Positions 17,648 to 28,524 of a stretch of DNA of 64,000 bases are shown one piece after another (within the stretch, counting starts at the first letter, position 1; every line of letters begins with the position of its first letter). The notes beneath the pieces are model-generated. The model did not search any database. It saw only the letters and a list, made by a program, of their open reading frames with translations, and was not told where the DNA came from. Origin of the DNA: Pseudomonas hydrolytica (lineage in GTDB: Bacteria; Pseudomonadota; Gammaproteobacteria; Pseudomonadales; Pseudomonadaceae); NCBI RefSeq assembly GCF_021495345.1, contig NZ_CP099397.1:3410001-3474000 (forward strand), read 5' to 3'. A program made the translations under genes and the position numbers.

Positions 17648-18624
17648 TCATACTTTTCCACCACCTGATCGATGGCGCCGAAGATGCTCTGCCCGGCTAC
17701 GTCGAACATCTCGATACGCACCCGATCGCCGAACTTGAGGAACGGCGTCTTCGCCTCGCCCTGCTCGACGATTTCCAGCATGCGCTTTTCCGCCAGGCAG
17801 GAAGAGCCCGCGCTGCGGTCGTAGTTGGACACGGTGCCCGAACCGATGATGGTGCCGGCGCCCAGCGGGCGGGTCTTGGCGGCGTGGGCGACCAGGGTGG
17901 GGAAGTTGAAGGTCATGTCCACGCCGGCGTTCGGCTGGCCGAACAGCGCGTCGTTGATGTGCGAGACCAGCGGCCGGTGCACCTTGCCGTCCTTCCAGCT
18001 GTCGCCCAGCTCGTCCGGGGTGATGGCCACCGGCGAGAAGCTCGACGACGGCTTGCTCTGGTAGAAGCCGAAGCCCTTGGCCAGCTCGCCAGGGATCAGG
18101 TTGCGCAGCGACACGTCGTTGACCAGCATCAGCAGGCGGATATGGCCTGCCGCTTCAGCCGGCGTGGCGCCCATCGGCACGTCGTCGGTGATCACTGCCA
18201 GCTCGGCTTCCAGGTCGATGCCCCAGGCTTCGTCGGCCAGGCGGATCGGGCTGTGCGGCGGGATAAAGGCATCGGCGCCGCCCTGGTACATCAGCGGGTC
18301 GTGCCAGAAGGATTCCGGCATCTCGGCGCCACGCGCCTTGCGCACCAGCTCGACGTGATTGACATAGGCGCTGCCGTCGGCCCAGTGGTAGGCACGCGGC
18401 AGCGGGCTGTGGCAAGCGGCCTGATCGAAGGCGAAGGCGCCCTCCTCCAGACCGTCGTTGAGACGCTGATAGACCGCTTCGAGCTTGGGCCGGGTCACGG
18501 CCCAGTCGTCCAGCGCGGCCTGCAGGGTGGCGGCGATCTGCGGTACGCGCACGGCGCGGGCCAGGTCGCGGGAGACCACGACGAGCACGCCGTCGCGGCC
18601 CTGGTTCAGTGATGCGAGTTTCAT
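17644..18624 (-). CDS. fahA: Fumarylacetoacetate hydrolase family protein (fumarylacetoacetase)
   Basis: Splits fumarylacetoacetate to fumarate and acetoacetate, the last step of tyrosine degradation. 326 aa. The FAH fold is visible as DDVPMGATPAEAAGHIRLLMLVNDVSLRNL, FGFYQSKPSSSFSPVAITPDELGD and PLGAGTIIGSGTVSNYD, with acidic metal ligands in IDLEAELAVITDD. It is the 330-aa 'FAA hydrolase' type rather than the 420-aa animal type. Start ATG 18624 (MKLASLNQGRDG) is used; the open frame continues to 18663 through a REP-like element, which is unlikely to be coding. Flanked by hmgA and maiA. Confidence 0.92.
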   Translation of the reverse strand: MKLASLNQGRDGVLVVVSRDLARAVRVPQIAATLQAALDDWAVTRPKLEAVYQRLNDGLEEGAFAFDQAACHSPLPRAYHWADGSAYVNHVELVRKARGAEMPESFWHDPLMYQGGADAFIPPHSPIRLADEAWGIDLEAELAVITDDVPMGATPAEAAGHIRLLMLVNDVSLRNLIPGELAKGFGFYQSKPSSSFSPVAITPDELGDSWKDGKVHRPLVSHINDALFGQPNAGVDMTFNFPTLVAHAAKTRPLGAGTIIGSGTVSNYDRSAGSSCLAEKRMLEIVEQGEAKTPFLKFGDRVRIEMFDVAGQSIFGAIDQVVEKYE

Positions 18625-18635
18625 GTTCAAACCTC

Positions 18636-18655
18636 GTAGGGTGCGCTGTGCGCAC
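18636..18655. repeat. REP-like inverted repeat copy upstream of fahA
   Basis: GTAGGGTGCGCTGTGCGCACC-type unit, same family as 13085-13106 and 35578-35641, lying in the 78-bp gap between hmgA and fahA. Confidence 0.65.
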
Positions 18656-18702
18656 CATTGCAATCAGTCATCGGGCGCACAGCCTAGGCGGCCCCGCGCG
18701 TC

Positions 18703-19836
18703 CTACAACCCCGGCGCGCGCCAGGAGTTGACGTACTCGGCCACGTCCACCGCGCCGGCGGCATCGGCCACTTCCAGCGCGCGGCGGGTGTCGATCATCA
18801 CCGCCACCTCGTCGATGAAGGTCGCCGGGTCCTCCTGGCTCTTTTTCAGCGCCTTGGGGTGCGGCCCGTGGGGGAAACCGCAGGGGTGCAGAGTGACCAT
18901 CCCAGCCTCGATGTTGTCGCGGCTGAAGAAGTTGCCGCGGTGATAGAACAGCACTTCGTCGTAGTCGTCGTTGTTGTGATAGAACGGCACCTTGAGCGCG
19001 CCGGGGTCGGATTCGACCGGCCGCGGGGTGAAGGTGCAGACCACGAAGCCGTTGGCGACGAAGGTGGTGTGCGCCGACGGCGGCAGGTGATAGCGATGAC
19101 TGAGCAGCGGACGGATGTCACGCCAGTTCAGGCGCACCACGGTGTTGTCGCCGTGCCAGCCGACCACGTCCAGCGGGTTGTACGGGTAGGTCACGGTGCT
19201 GATCTGATTGCGCCGCTTGATCCTGATCTGCCAGGTGTTCTCGTCCTGCTGCGCCTTGAAGGCCTCGTCGAGCCGCGGATGATCGAGCACGGCGGGGTCG
19301 AAGATCGCCTGCGGCCCCAGCAGGCCCTTGTCCGGCAGCTGGTAGGCGCCGTCGCTGTTCTCGATCAGCAGGAAGTAGCTCGGCGTGCTGGCCTCGATGC
19401 GCCAGGCGGTGCCGCGGGGGATCAGCAGGTAATCGCCGTCGCGGTACTCCAGATGGCCGAAATCGCAATACAGGTGCCCTGCCCCTTCGTGGACGAACAG
19501 CAACTCGTCGCCGTCGGCGTTGCGCACCAGGTGGCGCATGGCGCCGTGGGTGCGCCACACACGCAACTTCACATCGGCGTTGTGCAGGGTCAGCGGCGCC
19601 GCCAGCGGGCAGTCGCGCTCGCTGGGGATGTCGTTGAAGTTGAACGCATGCGGGCGCAGCGGGCCTTCCCAGTCGATCCAGCCGGTGGGCGGATGCTTGT
19701 GGTGCAGGTGCGCGGTGGGGCCGAAGAAGCCCTCACGGCCCATCTCGCGCTCGTAGGTGCCCTGCGGCAGGTCGCAATGCGCCTGGCGCGAGCACTCGCC
19801 TTCACGCAGGGGAAAGCGGATCCATTGGCGGCTCAT
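18703..19836 (-). CDS. hmgA: Homogentisate 1,2-dioxygenase (short type)
   Basis: Opens the homogentisate ring to maleylacetoacetate with non-haem iron. The 377-aa protein is shorter than the roughly 430-aa enzyme I recall from P. aeruginosa and animals, but the cupin core is intact: HEGAGHLYCDFGHLEYRDGDYLLIPRGTAWR, then VPFYHNNDDYDEVLFYHRGNFF and LHPCGFPHGPHP, which hold the probable His/Glu/His iron ligands. It starts 4 bases after the hpd stop, so the two are translationally close and co-transcribed. I read it as the short homogentisate dioxygenase class; a related cupin dioxygenase is possible but unlikely given the operon. Confidence 0.85.
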   Translation of the reverse strand: MSRQWIRFPLREGECSRQAHCDLPQGTYEREMGREGFFGPTAHLHHKHPPTGWIDWEGPLRPHAFNFNDIPSERDCPLAAPLTLHNADVKLRVWRTHGAMRHLVRNADGDELLFVHEGAGHLYCDFGHLEYRDGDYLLIPRGTAWRIEASTPSYFLLIENSDGAYQLPDKGLLGPQAIFDPAVLDHPRLDEAFKAQQDENTWQIRIKRRNQISTVTYPYNPLDVVGWHGDNTVVRLNWRDIRPLLSHRYHLPPSAHTTFVANGFVVCTFTPRPVESDPGALKVPFYHNNDDYDEVLFYHRGNFFSRDNIEAGMVTLHPCGFPHGPHPKALKKSQEDPATFIDEVAVMIDTRRALEVADAAGAVDVAEYVNSWRAPGL

Positions 19837-19840
19837 CGCA

Positions 19841-20923
19841 TCACTCCTCGGAGATCACACCGCGACGCAGCTGGTCTTCCTCGATCGACTCGAACAGCGC
19901 CTTGAAGTTGCCCTCGCCGAAACCCTGATTGCCCTTGCGCTGGATGATCTCGAAGAAGATCGGGCCGATCACCGTGTTGGTGAAGATCTGCAGCAGGATG
20001 CCGTCATCGCCCGGCGCTCCGTCGATCAGGATGTTCAGCTCGCGCAGCACATCGGTCGGCTCGCCATGGCCGGCGACGCGGCTGTCGACCTTTTCATAAT
20101 AGGTGTCCGGGGTGGTCATAAAGTCCACGCCGTTGGCGCGCAGCTGGCGCACGGTGGCGTAGATGTCGTCGGTGGACAGGGCGATGTGCTGAATGCCCTC
20201 GCCGTGGTACTCGCGGATGAATTCCTCGATCTGCGACTTGTCGTCGGCCGACTCGTTGATCGGGATGCGGATCTTGCCGCATGGCGCGGTCATGGCGCGG
20301 GAGAACAGGCCGGTGAGCTTGCCTTCGATGTCGAAGTAGCGAATCTCGCGGAAGTTGGCGATGCGCTCGTAGAAGCCGGACCATACGTCCATCTGTCCGC
20401 GGCGCACGTTGTGGGTCAGGTGGTCGATGCACTGCAGGCCGACAGCGTTGTCGTTGGCACTGCGGCCTTCGATGTACTCGAAGTCGACGTCGTAGATGGT
20501 CTTGTCGCCATAGCGGTCAACCAGATACAGCAGCGAGCCGCCGATGCCTTCGACGCAGGGAATGTTCAGCTCGCCGAAATTGGCGTGACTGCCCACCAGC
20601 TTGGCGCCCTGCTGCTCGACGTAGGCCGCGGCCTGGGCGGCGTTCTTGACCCGGAAGGCCATGGCGCAGGCGCTGGGGCCGTGCTTCTCGCCGAAGGCGC
20701 GCACGTGCCCGGTGGGGCTGCCGTTGAGCACGATGTTGATGTCGTTCTGCTGGAACAGCCACACCTCTTTCGAGCGGTGCTTGGCGGTTTCGGTAAAGCC
20801 CATGGCGGTGAACAACTGGCGCAGTTGCTCGATGCCTTCGGCGGTCGGTGCGGTGAATTCGACGAACTCGAAACCGTCGGTTCCGATGGGGTTGTGCTGC
20901 TCGATCTTGGCCACGGCGTTCAT
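19841..20923 (-). CDS. hpd: 4-hydroxyphenylpyruvate dioxygenase
   Basis: Converts 4-hydroxyphenylpyruvate to homogentisate. 360 aa, two VOC-type halves: NPIGTDGFEFVEFTAPT and AMGFTETAKHRSKEVWLFQQ in the inactive half, then IDHLTHNVRRGQMDVWSGFYERIANFREIRYFDIEG (first Fe-binding His), GIQHIALSTDDIYATV (second His) and the terminal VIGPIFFEIIQRKGNQGFGEGNFKALFESIE (Fe-binding Glu in FFEI and the gating helix). First gene of the leftward hpd-hmgA-fahA-maiA cluster. The promoter must lie in 20924-21282. In other pseudomonads this step is regulated by PhhR; I could not identify a convincing PhhR site. Confidence 0.96.
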   Translation of the reverse strand: MNAVAKIEQHNPIGTDGFEFVEFTAPTAEGIEQLRQLFTAMGFTETAKHRSKEVWLFQQNDINIVLNGSPTGHVRAFGEKHGPSACAMAFRVKNAAQAAAYVEQQGAKLVGSHANFGELNIPCVEGIGGSLLYLVDRYGDKTIYDVDFEYIEGRSANDNAVGLQCIDHLTHNVRRGQMDVWSGFYERIANFREIRYFDIEGKLTGLFSRAMTAPCGKIRIPINESADDKSQIEEFIREYHGEGIQHIALSTDDIYATVRQLRANGVDFMTTPDTYYEKVDSRVAGHGEPTDVLRELNILIDGAPGDDGILLQIFTNTVIGPIFFEIIQRKGNQGFGEGNFKALFESIEEDQLRRGVISEE

Positions 20924-21282
20924 CTCGCCTCCTCATTGTTTTTGTGGGCTGCGCCGCAGGGCGCGTTTGGATGAACCCATGACAACCCGATGGCAGACGG
21001 CGAACAAGGCGGTGCGATGGCTCGGGCAGGTCGCTGGCCGCAAAGCCTTGGCAAGTTTTTCTTACAGCCAGGCTGGCAGCATGGCTACCCCTGCAAATGC
21101 GTAAGGTTTTCTTGCCAGAGTGGTTCGACAGCCTGCCAGACGAGCTGCCGCGGTTGTCTCCAGGATCGGCAGGAAGGCGGTGACAGAGCGGTGCCAGCAG
21201 CTTTTCAGGGGGCTGGCGGATTTCACCAGCCACCCCGGCGCCGAGGGCAAAGTGCAGCGAACTGAAGGTTGGAGCGGTGCAA
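20924..21282. other. Gene-less stretch upstream of hpd
   Basis: About 360 bp between hpd and the ABC exporter, both leftward. It must hold the hpd promoter. I looked for a GG-N10-GC sigma-54 element and found no good match. Short open frames here have no start context or recognisable sequence. Confidence 0.5.
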
Positions 21283-23064
21283 TCAACCCTGCTGCAGATG
21301 CCCGTAGAGCTTGGCGTAGAGACCGCCATCGGCGATCAGCTGCTGGTGGTCACCGTCCTCGGCGACGCTGCCGCCATCGAACACCAGCACGCGATCGGCC
21401 TGCTTCACGGCGCTCAGGCGGTGGGCGATGATCAGCGTGGTACGGCCGCTGAGGAACTGCGCCAGCGCTTCGTGCAGGGCGTATTCGGTGGCAGCGTCCA
21501 GCGCCGAGGTGGCTTCGTCGAGGATCACCACCCGGGGCTCGGCCAGCACCATGCGGGCAATGGCCAGGCGCTGACGCTGGCCGCCGGAAAGACGCACGCC
21601 ACTGCGCCCGACCACGCTGTCCAGCCCCTGCGGCAGCGCCTGGATGGTCGGTGCCAACTGGGCAATCTCCAGCGCACGCCAGCAGGCCTCGTCGCTGCGC
21701 TCACGGCCCATGCACAGGTTGGCGCGCACCGTGTCGTTGAACAGCGCCGGGTGCTGCAACACCACCGCGACGTTGTCGCGCACGCAGTCCAGGCCGATCT
21801 CCTCCAGCGCACTGCCGCCGAAGCGGATGCTGCCGGCCTGCGGCGTATACAGGCCCAGCAGCAGCTGCACCAGGGTGCTCTTGCCGCCGCCGGAGGCACC
21901 GACGATGGCCACCTTCTCGCCTGGAGCGATGGACAGGTCGAGCCGGTCGAGCACCGGTTCCTCGCCATAGGCGAAGGTCAGCCCCTGCACCTCGATACCG
22001 ACCGTGTCGCGCCCCTTGAAAGGGTCGACGCGCCCGGCGTACTGCGGCTCGTCCTGGCGCGCCAGCAGCTCGTTGATCCGCGTCAGCGCACCACCGGCGG
22101 CATAGAAGGCGTACTGCAGGCTGAGCAGCTGCTCCACCGGGCCGATCATGAACCACAGGTAGCTGAACACCGCGAGCATCTGGCCGATGGACAGGTCGGA
22201 GAACAGCACGGTGAGCATCGCCGCGGCGCGGAACACGTCGATACCGAACTGGAACAGCAGGCCGCTGGCGCGGTTGGAGGCATCGCTCTTCCACTGCGAG
22301 GCCACGGCGTAGTCGCGCACCTCGCGCGCCCGCCCGCCGAGGCGGCCGAGGAAGTAGCCCTGGCGGTTGCCGGCGCGCACTTCCTGGATCGCATCCAGAG
22401 TCTCGGTCAGCGCCTGGGTAAAGCGCGAGGTGCTGTCGTTCTCCAGCTTCTTCAGGTGCTTGACCTTCTTGCCCAGCAGCACGGTGGCGTAGATCACCAG
22501 CGGGTTGAACAGCAGGATCAGCAGGGCCAGTTGCCAGTGCATCCAGATCAGGATGGCCGAGGTGCCGACCAGGGTCAGGATCGCCACCAGGAAGCGGCTG
22601 AGGGTCTCGCCGACGAACTTGTCCAGGGTGTCCAGATCGGTGACCAGGTGGGTGGTCACGGTGCCGCCGCCCAGGCTCTCGTACTCGCCGAGGGAAATGC
22701 GCTTGAGCCGTTCGATCAGGCGCATGCGGATGCGGTAGACGATGTCCTTCGACAGCCTGGCGAACAGCCGCGCCTGCAGCACGTTGAAGATCAGCGCCGA
22801 GCCGCGCAGCAGCAGGGTCAGCAGCAGCATCAGGCCGATGTAGCCGGCGGCGGTTTCCCACTCGGCGGGCAGGAAGTTGTCCATCACCTTGAGCGCCGCA
22901 TCGCCGTCATGCAGCAGCACTTCGTCCACCAGCAGCGGCAACAGCAGCGGGATCGGCACGCTGCACAGGGTCGCCAGCACGGCAACCAGATTGGCCAGGA
23001 TCAGCGCTTTCTTGTGACGCAGGGCCAGGCGACGGACTTCTGCCCAGCTCAACCGATCAGGCAT
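21283..23064 (-). CDS. ABC exporter with fused membrane and ATPase domains
   Basis: 593 aa: six-helix ABC type I exporter domain (about 1-320) and a nucleotide-binding domain with Walker A GASGGGKST, Q-loop VAVVLQHPALF, signature RLSGGQRQRLAIARM, Walker B VVILDEATSALD and H-loop IIAHRLS. Such half transporters work as homodimers exporting lipids, peptides or drugs; the substrate cannot be told. It overlaps the upstream DsbA-like gene by 8 bp, which overlaps the trhO transcript in turn, so the three are one operon. Confidence 0.9.
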   Translation of the reverse strand: MPDRLSWAEVRRLALRHKKALILANLVAVLATLCSVPIPLLLPLLVDEVLLHDGDAALKVMDNFLPAEWETAAGYIGLMLLLTLLLRGSALIFNVLQARLFARLSKDIVYRIRMRLIERLKRISLGEYESLGGGTVTTHLVTDLDTLDKFVGETLSRFLVAILTLVGTSAILIWMHWQLALLILLFNPLVIYATVLLGKKVKHLKKLENDSTSRFTQALTETLDAIQEVRAGNRQGYFLGRLGGRAREVRDYAVASQWKSDASNRASGLLFQFGIDVFRAAAMLTVLFSDLSIGQMLAVFSYLWFMIGPVEQLLSLQYAFYAAGGALTRINELLARQDEPQYAGRVDPFKGRDTVGIEVQGLTFAYGEEPVLDRLDLSIAPGEKVAIVGASGGGKSTLVQLLLGLYTPQAGSIRFGGSALEEIGLDCVRDNVAVVLQHPALFNDTVRANLCMGRERSDEACWRALEIAQLAPTIQALPQGLDSVVGRSGVRLSGGQRQRLAIARMVLAEPRVVILDEATSALDAATEYALHEALAQFLSGRTTLIIAHRLSAVKQADRVLVFDGGSVAEDGDHQQLIADGGLYAKLYGHLQQG

Positions 23065-23689
23065 TGGCAGCGCGCTCCAGCCAGCGTTCCAGCAGCGGCG
23101 AAAGCGCCTCGAGCGGCTGATAGCCGTTGGTCAGCAGCGCCAGCTGGCCTTCGCGCTCGGCCAGCAAGGTGGGGAAACCGGCGATGCCCAGATCCTGCAC
23201 CCAGGCGAAATCGGCAGCGGTGGCATCAACCATGGCCTGACTGTCGAAGGCCTCGGCGAATTCGATACGCGGAATGCCGGCCCGCTCCGCCAACTCCACC
23301 AGCACGCTGGCCTGGGTGACATCGGCACCCTCGGTGTAGAAGGCCTGCTGGATCAGCTTGAGCAGGGTCCAGGCGCTGGGCGCATCGAGCTGGCGTGCGG
23401 TGACCAGCGCACGGCAGGCCGGCTCGGTGTCGTACACCATGCCCTCGGGCAGGCCGTGGTCGAAGTCGAACAGCTGCCCGGTGCTGGCGTTGACCGCCTG
23501 CCAGTAGCCCAGGTAACGCACCCGCGCTGCCGCATCGATCGCCACCTGATCGCGGCGCAGGCCACCCACCACGATCTGCAGCGGCACGCCGGCCGCAGCC
23601 GCCTGCTCGGCGAGGGCTTCGACCACGGGTGCGAAGCCCCAGCACCAGGAGCACATCGGGTCCATCACGTAGAGCAGGCGGCTAGCCAT
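23057..23689 (-). CDS. DsbA/FrnE-like thioredoxin-fold protein
   Basis: 210 aa with the active-site pair C13-S-W-C16 right after the first beta strand (LLYVMDPMCSWCWGF), an inserted helical domain, and the cis-proline region GIAGFPTLL. No signal peptide is present, so it is a cytoplasmic DsbA-superfamily oxidoreductase or isomerase of the FrnE/HCCA group. It begins 2 bases after the trhO stop and overlaps the ABC exporter gene. Confidence 0.85.
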   Translation of the reverse strand: MASRLLYVMDPMCSWCWGFAPVVEALAEQAAAAGVPLQIVVGGLRRDQVAIDAAARVRYLGYWQAVNASTGQLFDFDHGLPEGMVYDTEPACRALVTARQLDAPSAWTLLKLIQQAFYTEGADVTQASVLVELAERAGIPRIEFAEAFDSQAMVDATAADFAWVQDLGIAGFPTLLAEREGQLALLTNGYQPLEALSPLLERWLERAANA

Positions 23690-23691
23690 GG

Positions 23692-24630
23692 TCAGGCCTC
23701 GTTCAGTTGGCGGGGGTCGCGGCCGATGGGGTGCGGCTGGTTGCGCGCACGGGCCAGCTCGATCTGCTTCTGCCGCTCGCGGGCGCTTTCACGGGTCTTC
23801 TCCGGCAGCGAATCCCAGCAATGCGGGCAACTGACGCCGGGGCTGTAGTACTCGGACTGGCGATCTTCCACGGAAATCGGATTGCGGCAGGCGTGGCACT
23901 GATCGTAGTCGCCTTCGGACAGGTCGTGGCGCACGGTCACGCGGTTGTCGAAGACGAAGCAGTCGCCGCGCCACTTGGTCTGCTCCTGCGGCACTTCCTC
24001 GAGGTATTTGAGGATGCCGCCCTTGAGGTGATAGACCTCCTCGAACCCCTCGCCGAGCATGTAGCTGGAGGCCTTCTCGCAGCGGATGCCACCGGTGCAG
24101 AACATCGCCACCTTCTTGTGCTTGCTCGGATCGAAGTGGGCCTTGACGTACTCGGGAAACTCGCGGAACGACTTGGTCTTGGGGTCGATGGCGCCCTCGA
24201 AGGTGCCGATGGCCACCTCGTAGTCGTTGCGCGTGTCGATCAGCAGCACCTCGGGGTCGCTGATCAGGGCGTTCCAGTCCTGCGGCTCGACGTAGGTGCC
24301 GACACGCTGGTTGGGGTCAACGCCCGGCACGCCGAGGGTGACGATTTCCTTCTTCAGCTTGACCTTGGTGCGATAGAACGGCTGCTCATCGCAGTAGGAT
24401 TCCTTGTGGTCGATATCGGCCAGGCGGGCGTCCTGGCGGAACCAGGCGAGCAGCGCATCGATGGCGGCGCGGCTGCCGGACACGGTGCCGTTGATGCCCT
24501 CTTCGGCGAGCAGCAGGGTGCCCTTGATGCCGTTGTCGAGCAGGGTTTGCAGCAGGGGTTCGCGTAGCGCCTGGTAGTCCGGCAGGGAGACGAATTTATA
24601 CAGCGCCGCGACGACGATCTTGTCGGTCAT
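23692..24630 (-). CDS. trhO: tRNA uridine(34) hydroxylase TrhO (rhodanese family, YceA)
   Basis: Oxygen-dependent hydroxylation of U34 in some tRNAs to 5-hydroxyuridine. 312 aa: N-terminal acylphosphatase-like part ([14 protein letters not shown]...[17 protein letters not shown]), rhodanese domain with catalytic Cys in [19 protein letters not shown], and a C-terminal zinc-type CHACRNP...CPHCWDSL tail as in YceA. Start is ATG 24630 (MTDKIVV); the open frame runs to 24735 through the 117-bp repeat, which is rejected as coding. Confidence 0.93.
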   Translation of the reverse strand: MTDKIVVAALYKFVSLPDYQALREPLLQTLLDNGIKGTLLLAEEGINGTVSGSRAAIDALLAWFRQDARLADIDHKESYCDEQPFYRTKVKLKKEIVTLGVPGVDPNQRVGTYVEPQDWNALISDPEVLLIDTRNDYEVAIGTFEGAIDPKTKSFREFPEYVKAHFDPSKHKKVAMFCTGGIRCEKASSYMLGEGFEEVYHLKGGILKYLEEVPQEQTKWRGDCFVFDNRVTVRHDLSEGDYDQCHACRNPISVEDRQSEYYSPGVSCPHCWDSLPEKTRESARERQKQIELARARNQPHPIGRDPRQLNEA

Positions 24631-24676
24631 GAACAGTTCTCTCAGTAGTCGCCCACGTAAAGGGCGGACTGGACTT

Positions 24677-24793
24677 CGATCAGCTGCGCGTCGGCCCTGC
24701 TGCGTTAAAAACAGGCTCGGAATGCTCAAGTACAAAAGTACACTGCGCTTCCTCGCCTGCTTTTGCCTTGCATGGCTCTAGCTCGCTGGATCG
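24677..24793. repeat. 117-bp interspersed repeat, copy 1
   Basis: Matches 52042-52159 over its whole length. The ends are nearly identical (TGCGCGTCGGCCCTGCTGCG and GCCTTGCATGGCTCTAGCTC) and the centre diverges. Both copies are intergenic. It sits 5' of trhO. Confidence 0.75.
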
Positions 24794-24895
24794 AGAATCT
24801 AAACGAAAGCGCCGGCGTGGGCCGGCGCGGGAGCGATTGTAGCAAAGCAGAGAATCGCCGGGGCGGGTTGGCGACAAGGCGCGACAGCCTGTCAC

Positions 24896-24953
24896 GTAGC
24901 CCGGATGCAATCCGGGAACTGCCGCAGGTCGTCCCCGGATTGCATCCGGCTAC
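24896..24953. repeat. REP-like paired inverted repeat, second copy of the GTAGCCCGGATG family
   Basis: GTAGCCCGGATGCAATCCGGG facing CCCCGGATTGCATCCGGCTAC, same design as 17590-17647. It lies directly after the BolA-like gene's stop and, with the 117-bp repeat, fills the 324-bp space before trhO. Confidence 0.75.
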
Positions 24954-24954
24954 C

Positions 24955-25248
24955 TCAATGCCCGCCGCGGCAGGTCGGCGAGGCCGGGGCTGCGCCCTGC
25001 TCTGCCCATTCCTGCGGGGTATAGGTATGCAGGGCCAAGGCATGGATCTGCCCCATCAGTTCGCCAACGGTGGCGTAGACCTTCTGATGTCGCTTCACCG
25101 CATTCAGCCCGGCGAACGCCGGGCTGACGATCACCGCCTTGTAGTGGGTCTCCAGACCGCGGCTGTGCATGTGGCTCTCGTCCAGCACCTCCAGGTGCTC
25201 GGGTTGCAACGCGGCCAGGGCGGCGGTGATCAGGTCTTGCTTGGACAT
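24955..25248 (-). CDS. BolA family protein
   Basis: 97 aa, BolA fold: LEVLDESHMHSRGLETHYKAVIVSPAFAGLNAVKRHQKVYATVGELMGQIHALALHTYTPQEW is the full BolA pattern, with the His-containing loop (SHMHSRG) and C-terminal His used with monothiol glutaredoxins to bind or deliver [2Fe-2S] clusters. ATG 25248 is preferred over 25260 because GGAG lies 7 bases before it. Downstream of the DUF2059 gene with an 11-bp gap. Confidence 0.9.
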   Translation of the reverse strand: MSKQDLITAALAALQPEHLEVLDESHMHSRGLETHYKAVIVSPAFAGLNAVKRHQKVYATVGELMGQIHALALHTYTPQEWAEQGAAPASPTCRGGH

Positions 25249-25259
25249 CGTGGGCTCCA

Positions 25260-25757
25260 TCAGGGTTGTTTCGGCAGGCCGAGCTCGCTGCTCATGTCCG
25301 CCAGCAGCTTGTTCACCTCGGGCACGGCGGTTTCCAGCTTGCTCTGGGTGATCTGCGCGGACTGCGCGGTCAGGGTCGGCATCTTCTGCAGCACCTTCTG
25401 CCCCAGCGGCGATTCGTAGAAAGCGATCAGGTCCTTGAGCTCCTGCTCGTTGAAGTTGCTGGTGTAGAGCTTGACCATGTCCGGCTTGAGCTTGTCCCAG
25501 CCCACCGCCTTGTCCAGCGCGGCATTGGCCTTGGCCTGATAGCTTTCCAGCACCGCCTTCTTGCCATTCGGCGCCTCGGCGAAACGCTGGGCGAACATCT
25601 GCTGCACCTGGCCGTACACCGGCACGGTCAGCTTGTCGGCGTGGGCCAGCTTGAGGAAACGCTCGGCATCGGCGGCGTGACTGGCGGCATCGGCCATGGC
25701 CAGGGATGCGCTCGCGCTGAGCAGAACGGCGGTGCAGAGTTGGGAGAAACGGAGCAT
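25260..25757 (-). CDS. DUF2059 domain secreted protein
   Basis: 165 aa with a signal peptide (MLRFSQLCTAVLLSASASLAMADA). The helical DUF2059 pattern is clear: KAVGWDKLKPDMVKLYTSNFNEQELKDLIAFYESPLGQKVLQKMP. These are periplasmic proteins of unknown function common in proteobacteria. ATG 25757 gives the signal peptide; the longer frame does not. Confidence 0.85.
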   Translation of the reverse strand: MLRFSQLCTAVLLSASASLAMADAASHAADAERFLKLAHADKLTVPVYGQVQQMFAQRFAEAPNGKKAVLESYQAKANAALDKAVGWDKLKPDMVKLYTSNFNEQELKDLIAFYESPLGQKVLQKMPTLTAQSAQITQSKLETAVPEVNKLLADMSSELGLPKQP

Positions 25758-26032
25758 GAGAAGGCGTCCAGGGCTATGAATGAGTCTGGGTAGACTGCGG
25801 TGCCGGCATTTTGTGCCCTGCGCCAAAATCCCTCAAGAGACGCGATTTGTGCACCACCTCACAGACAGGCTGCCCACTGGCGCACCCACTGGTCAGTTGC
25901 CAAATTGCCAGTACTTGCTCATGCTTGAGTTGGCTCTGCATGCTTGCGATCTCCGCTTTCCATACCAACGGCTTGCGCAGCGCCCGCTCCGGCACCTGAT
26001 CGCCAACCCGCGCACACACACGGACGTGCCCG

Positions 26033-27043
26033 ATGACCAGTCTCGCCTCACACGCCACCTTTCCGCTCCAGCGGCTTTGCGACAGCAAAGGGCGACTGCT
26101 GGACGAGGCCATCGGCTGGTCGAGTCGCCCGCAGGTGGACTGTACCCTGCACGGCCACGCCGGCCGACGCAAACGCTGGAATCACTGGTGCATCACCACG
26201 CCGCAATGGATGCTTGCGCTGACCCTCGCCGATCTCGACTACGTGGGCTACGGCGCCGCCTACTTCCTCGATCTGGACAGCGGCCAGTCCGTGGCCCATA
26301 CCCAGCTCCGCCCCTTCGGCCTGGGCTGCCAGCTGCCCGATCTGCCGCTGGAAAGCCACGCCTTCAATCACTCGCGCCTGCAACTGCGCATCGATGAGCA
26401 TTCCGGGCGCCTTCGTCTCTCCGCCACCGCGCCGGACATCGGCGGCCAGCCGCTGCAGGTCGCACTGGACATTCAGCGCCCGGCCCACCTGCAGTCGATC
26501 AACCTGGTCGCCCCTCTGCAGGGCGGCGGTTTCCACGCCACCAGCCGCCAACTCGGCCTGCCGGCGGCCGGCAGCGTGCAGCTGGGGCGCAAACAGTACA
26601 GCTGCGTGCCCGGGCATAGCTTCGCCGCCCTGGATTTCGGCCGTGGCGTCTGGCCACTGAACAGCTACTGGCAGCGCGCGGCCTTTGCCGCCGCTGGCGG
26701 CATCGCCGGGAATTTCGGCTCCGGCTGGCTGGACTACAGCGGGCTCTCGGAAAATGCCCTGTGGTTCGGTGGCGAACTGCAATTGCTCGACAGCCCGCTG
26801 CACATCGAACGCAGCTCGCAGGCGCCGCTGGCCCCGTGGCGCCTGGACAGCGAGGACGATCGCGTGGCCCTGCGCTTCACCCCGCGCCAGCTGCACAAAG
26901 CCTGTCCCAAGCTCGGCCCCTTCCATGCCAATACCATCCAGCGCTTCGGCCATTACAGCGGTGTACTGCGCGGCCCCAAGGGCGAACGCGTGCCGGTGGA
27001 TGGCGCCCTCGGCTGGCTGGGCGAGACGCACGCCCGCTGGTAA
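26033..27043 (+). CDS. DUF2804 domain protein
   Basis: 336 aa without signal peptide or membrane helices. It shows the beta-rich DUF2804 pattern ([96 protein letters not shown]). These resemble carotenoid-1,2-hydratase/lipocalin-type proteins and are often found near lipid genes; enzymatic activity is not established. It stands alone on the plus strand ahead of fumC. Confidence 0.82.
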   Translation: MTSLASHATFPLQRLCDSKGRLLDEAIGWSSRPQVDCTLHGHAGRRKRWNHWCITTPQWMLALTLADLDYVGYGAAYFLDLDSGQSVAHTQLRPFGLGCQLPDLPLESHAFNHSRLQLRIDEHSGRLRLSATAPDIGGQPLQVALDIQRPAHLQSINLVAPLQGGGFHATSRQLGLPAAGSVQLGRKQYSCVPGHSFAALDFGRGVWPLNSYWQRAAFAAAGGIAGNFGSGWLDYSGLSENALWFGGELQLLDSPLHIERSSQAPLAPWRLDSEDDRVALRFTPRQLHKACPKLGPFHANTIQRFGHYSGVLRGPKGERVPVDGALGWLGETHARW

Positions 27044-27129
27044 TAGGCGCGATAGATAAGTTGCGGAACCAGTACCGGGCGGCACGACCTAAACTGCCAG
27101 CAACCTTGCAATTGCCCCCGGAGAACGCC

Positions 27130-28516
<1,387 letters not shown>

Positions 28517-28524
<8 letters not shown>

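Noticed and set aside
20924..21282. A sigma-54 promoter or small gene before hpd
   Set aside because: TGGC and TTGC elements occur but not with the required GG-N10-GC spacing; the open frames have no usable starts.
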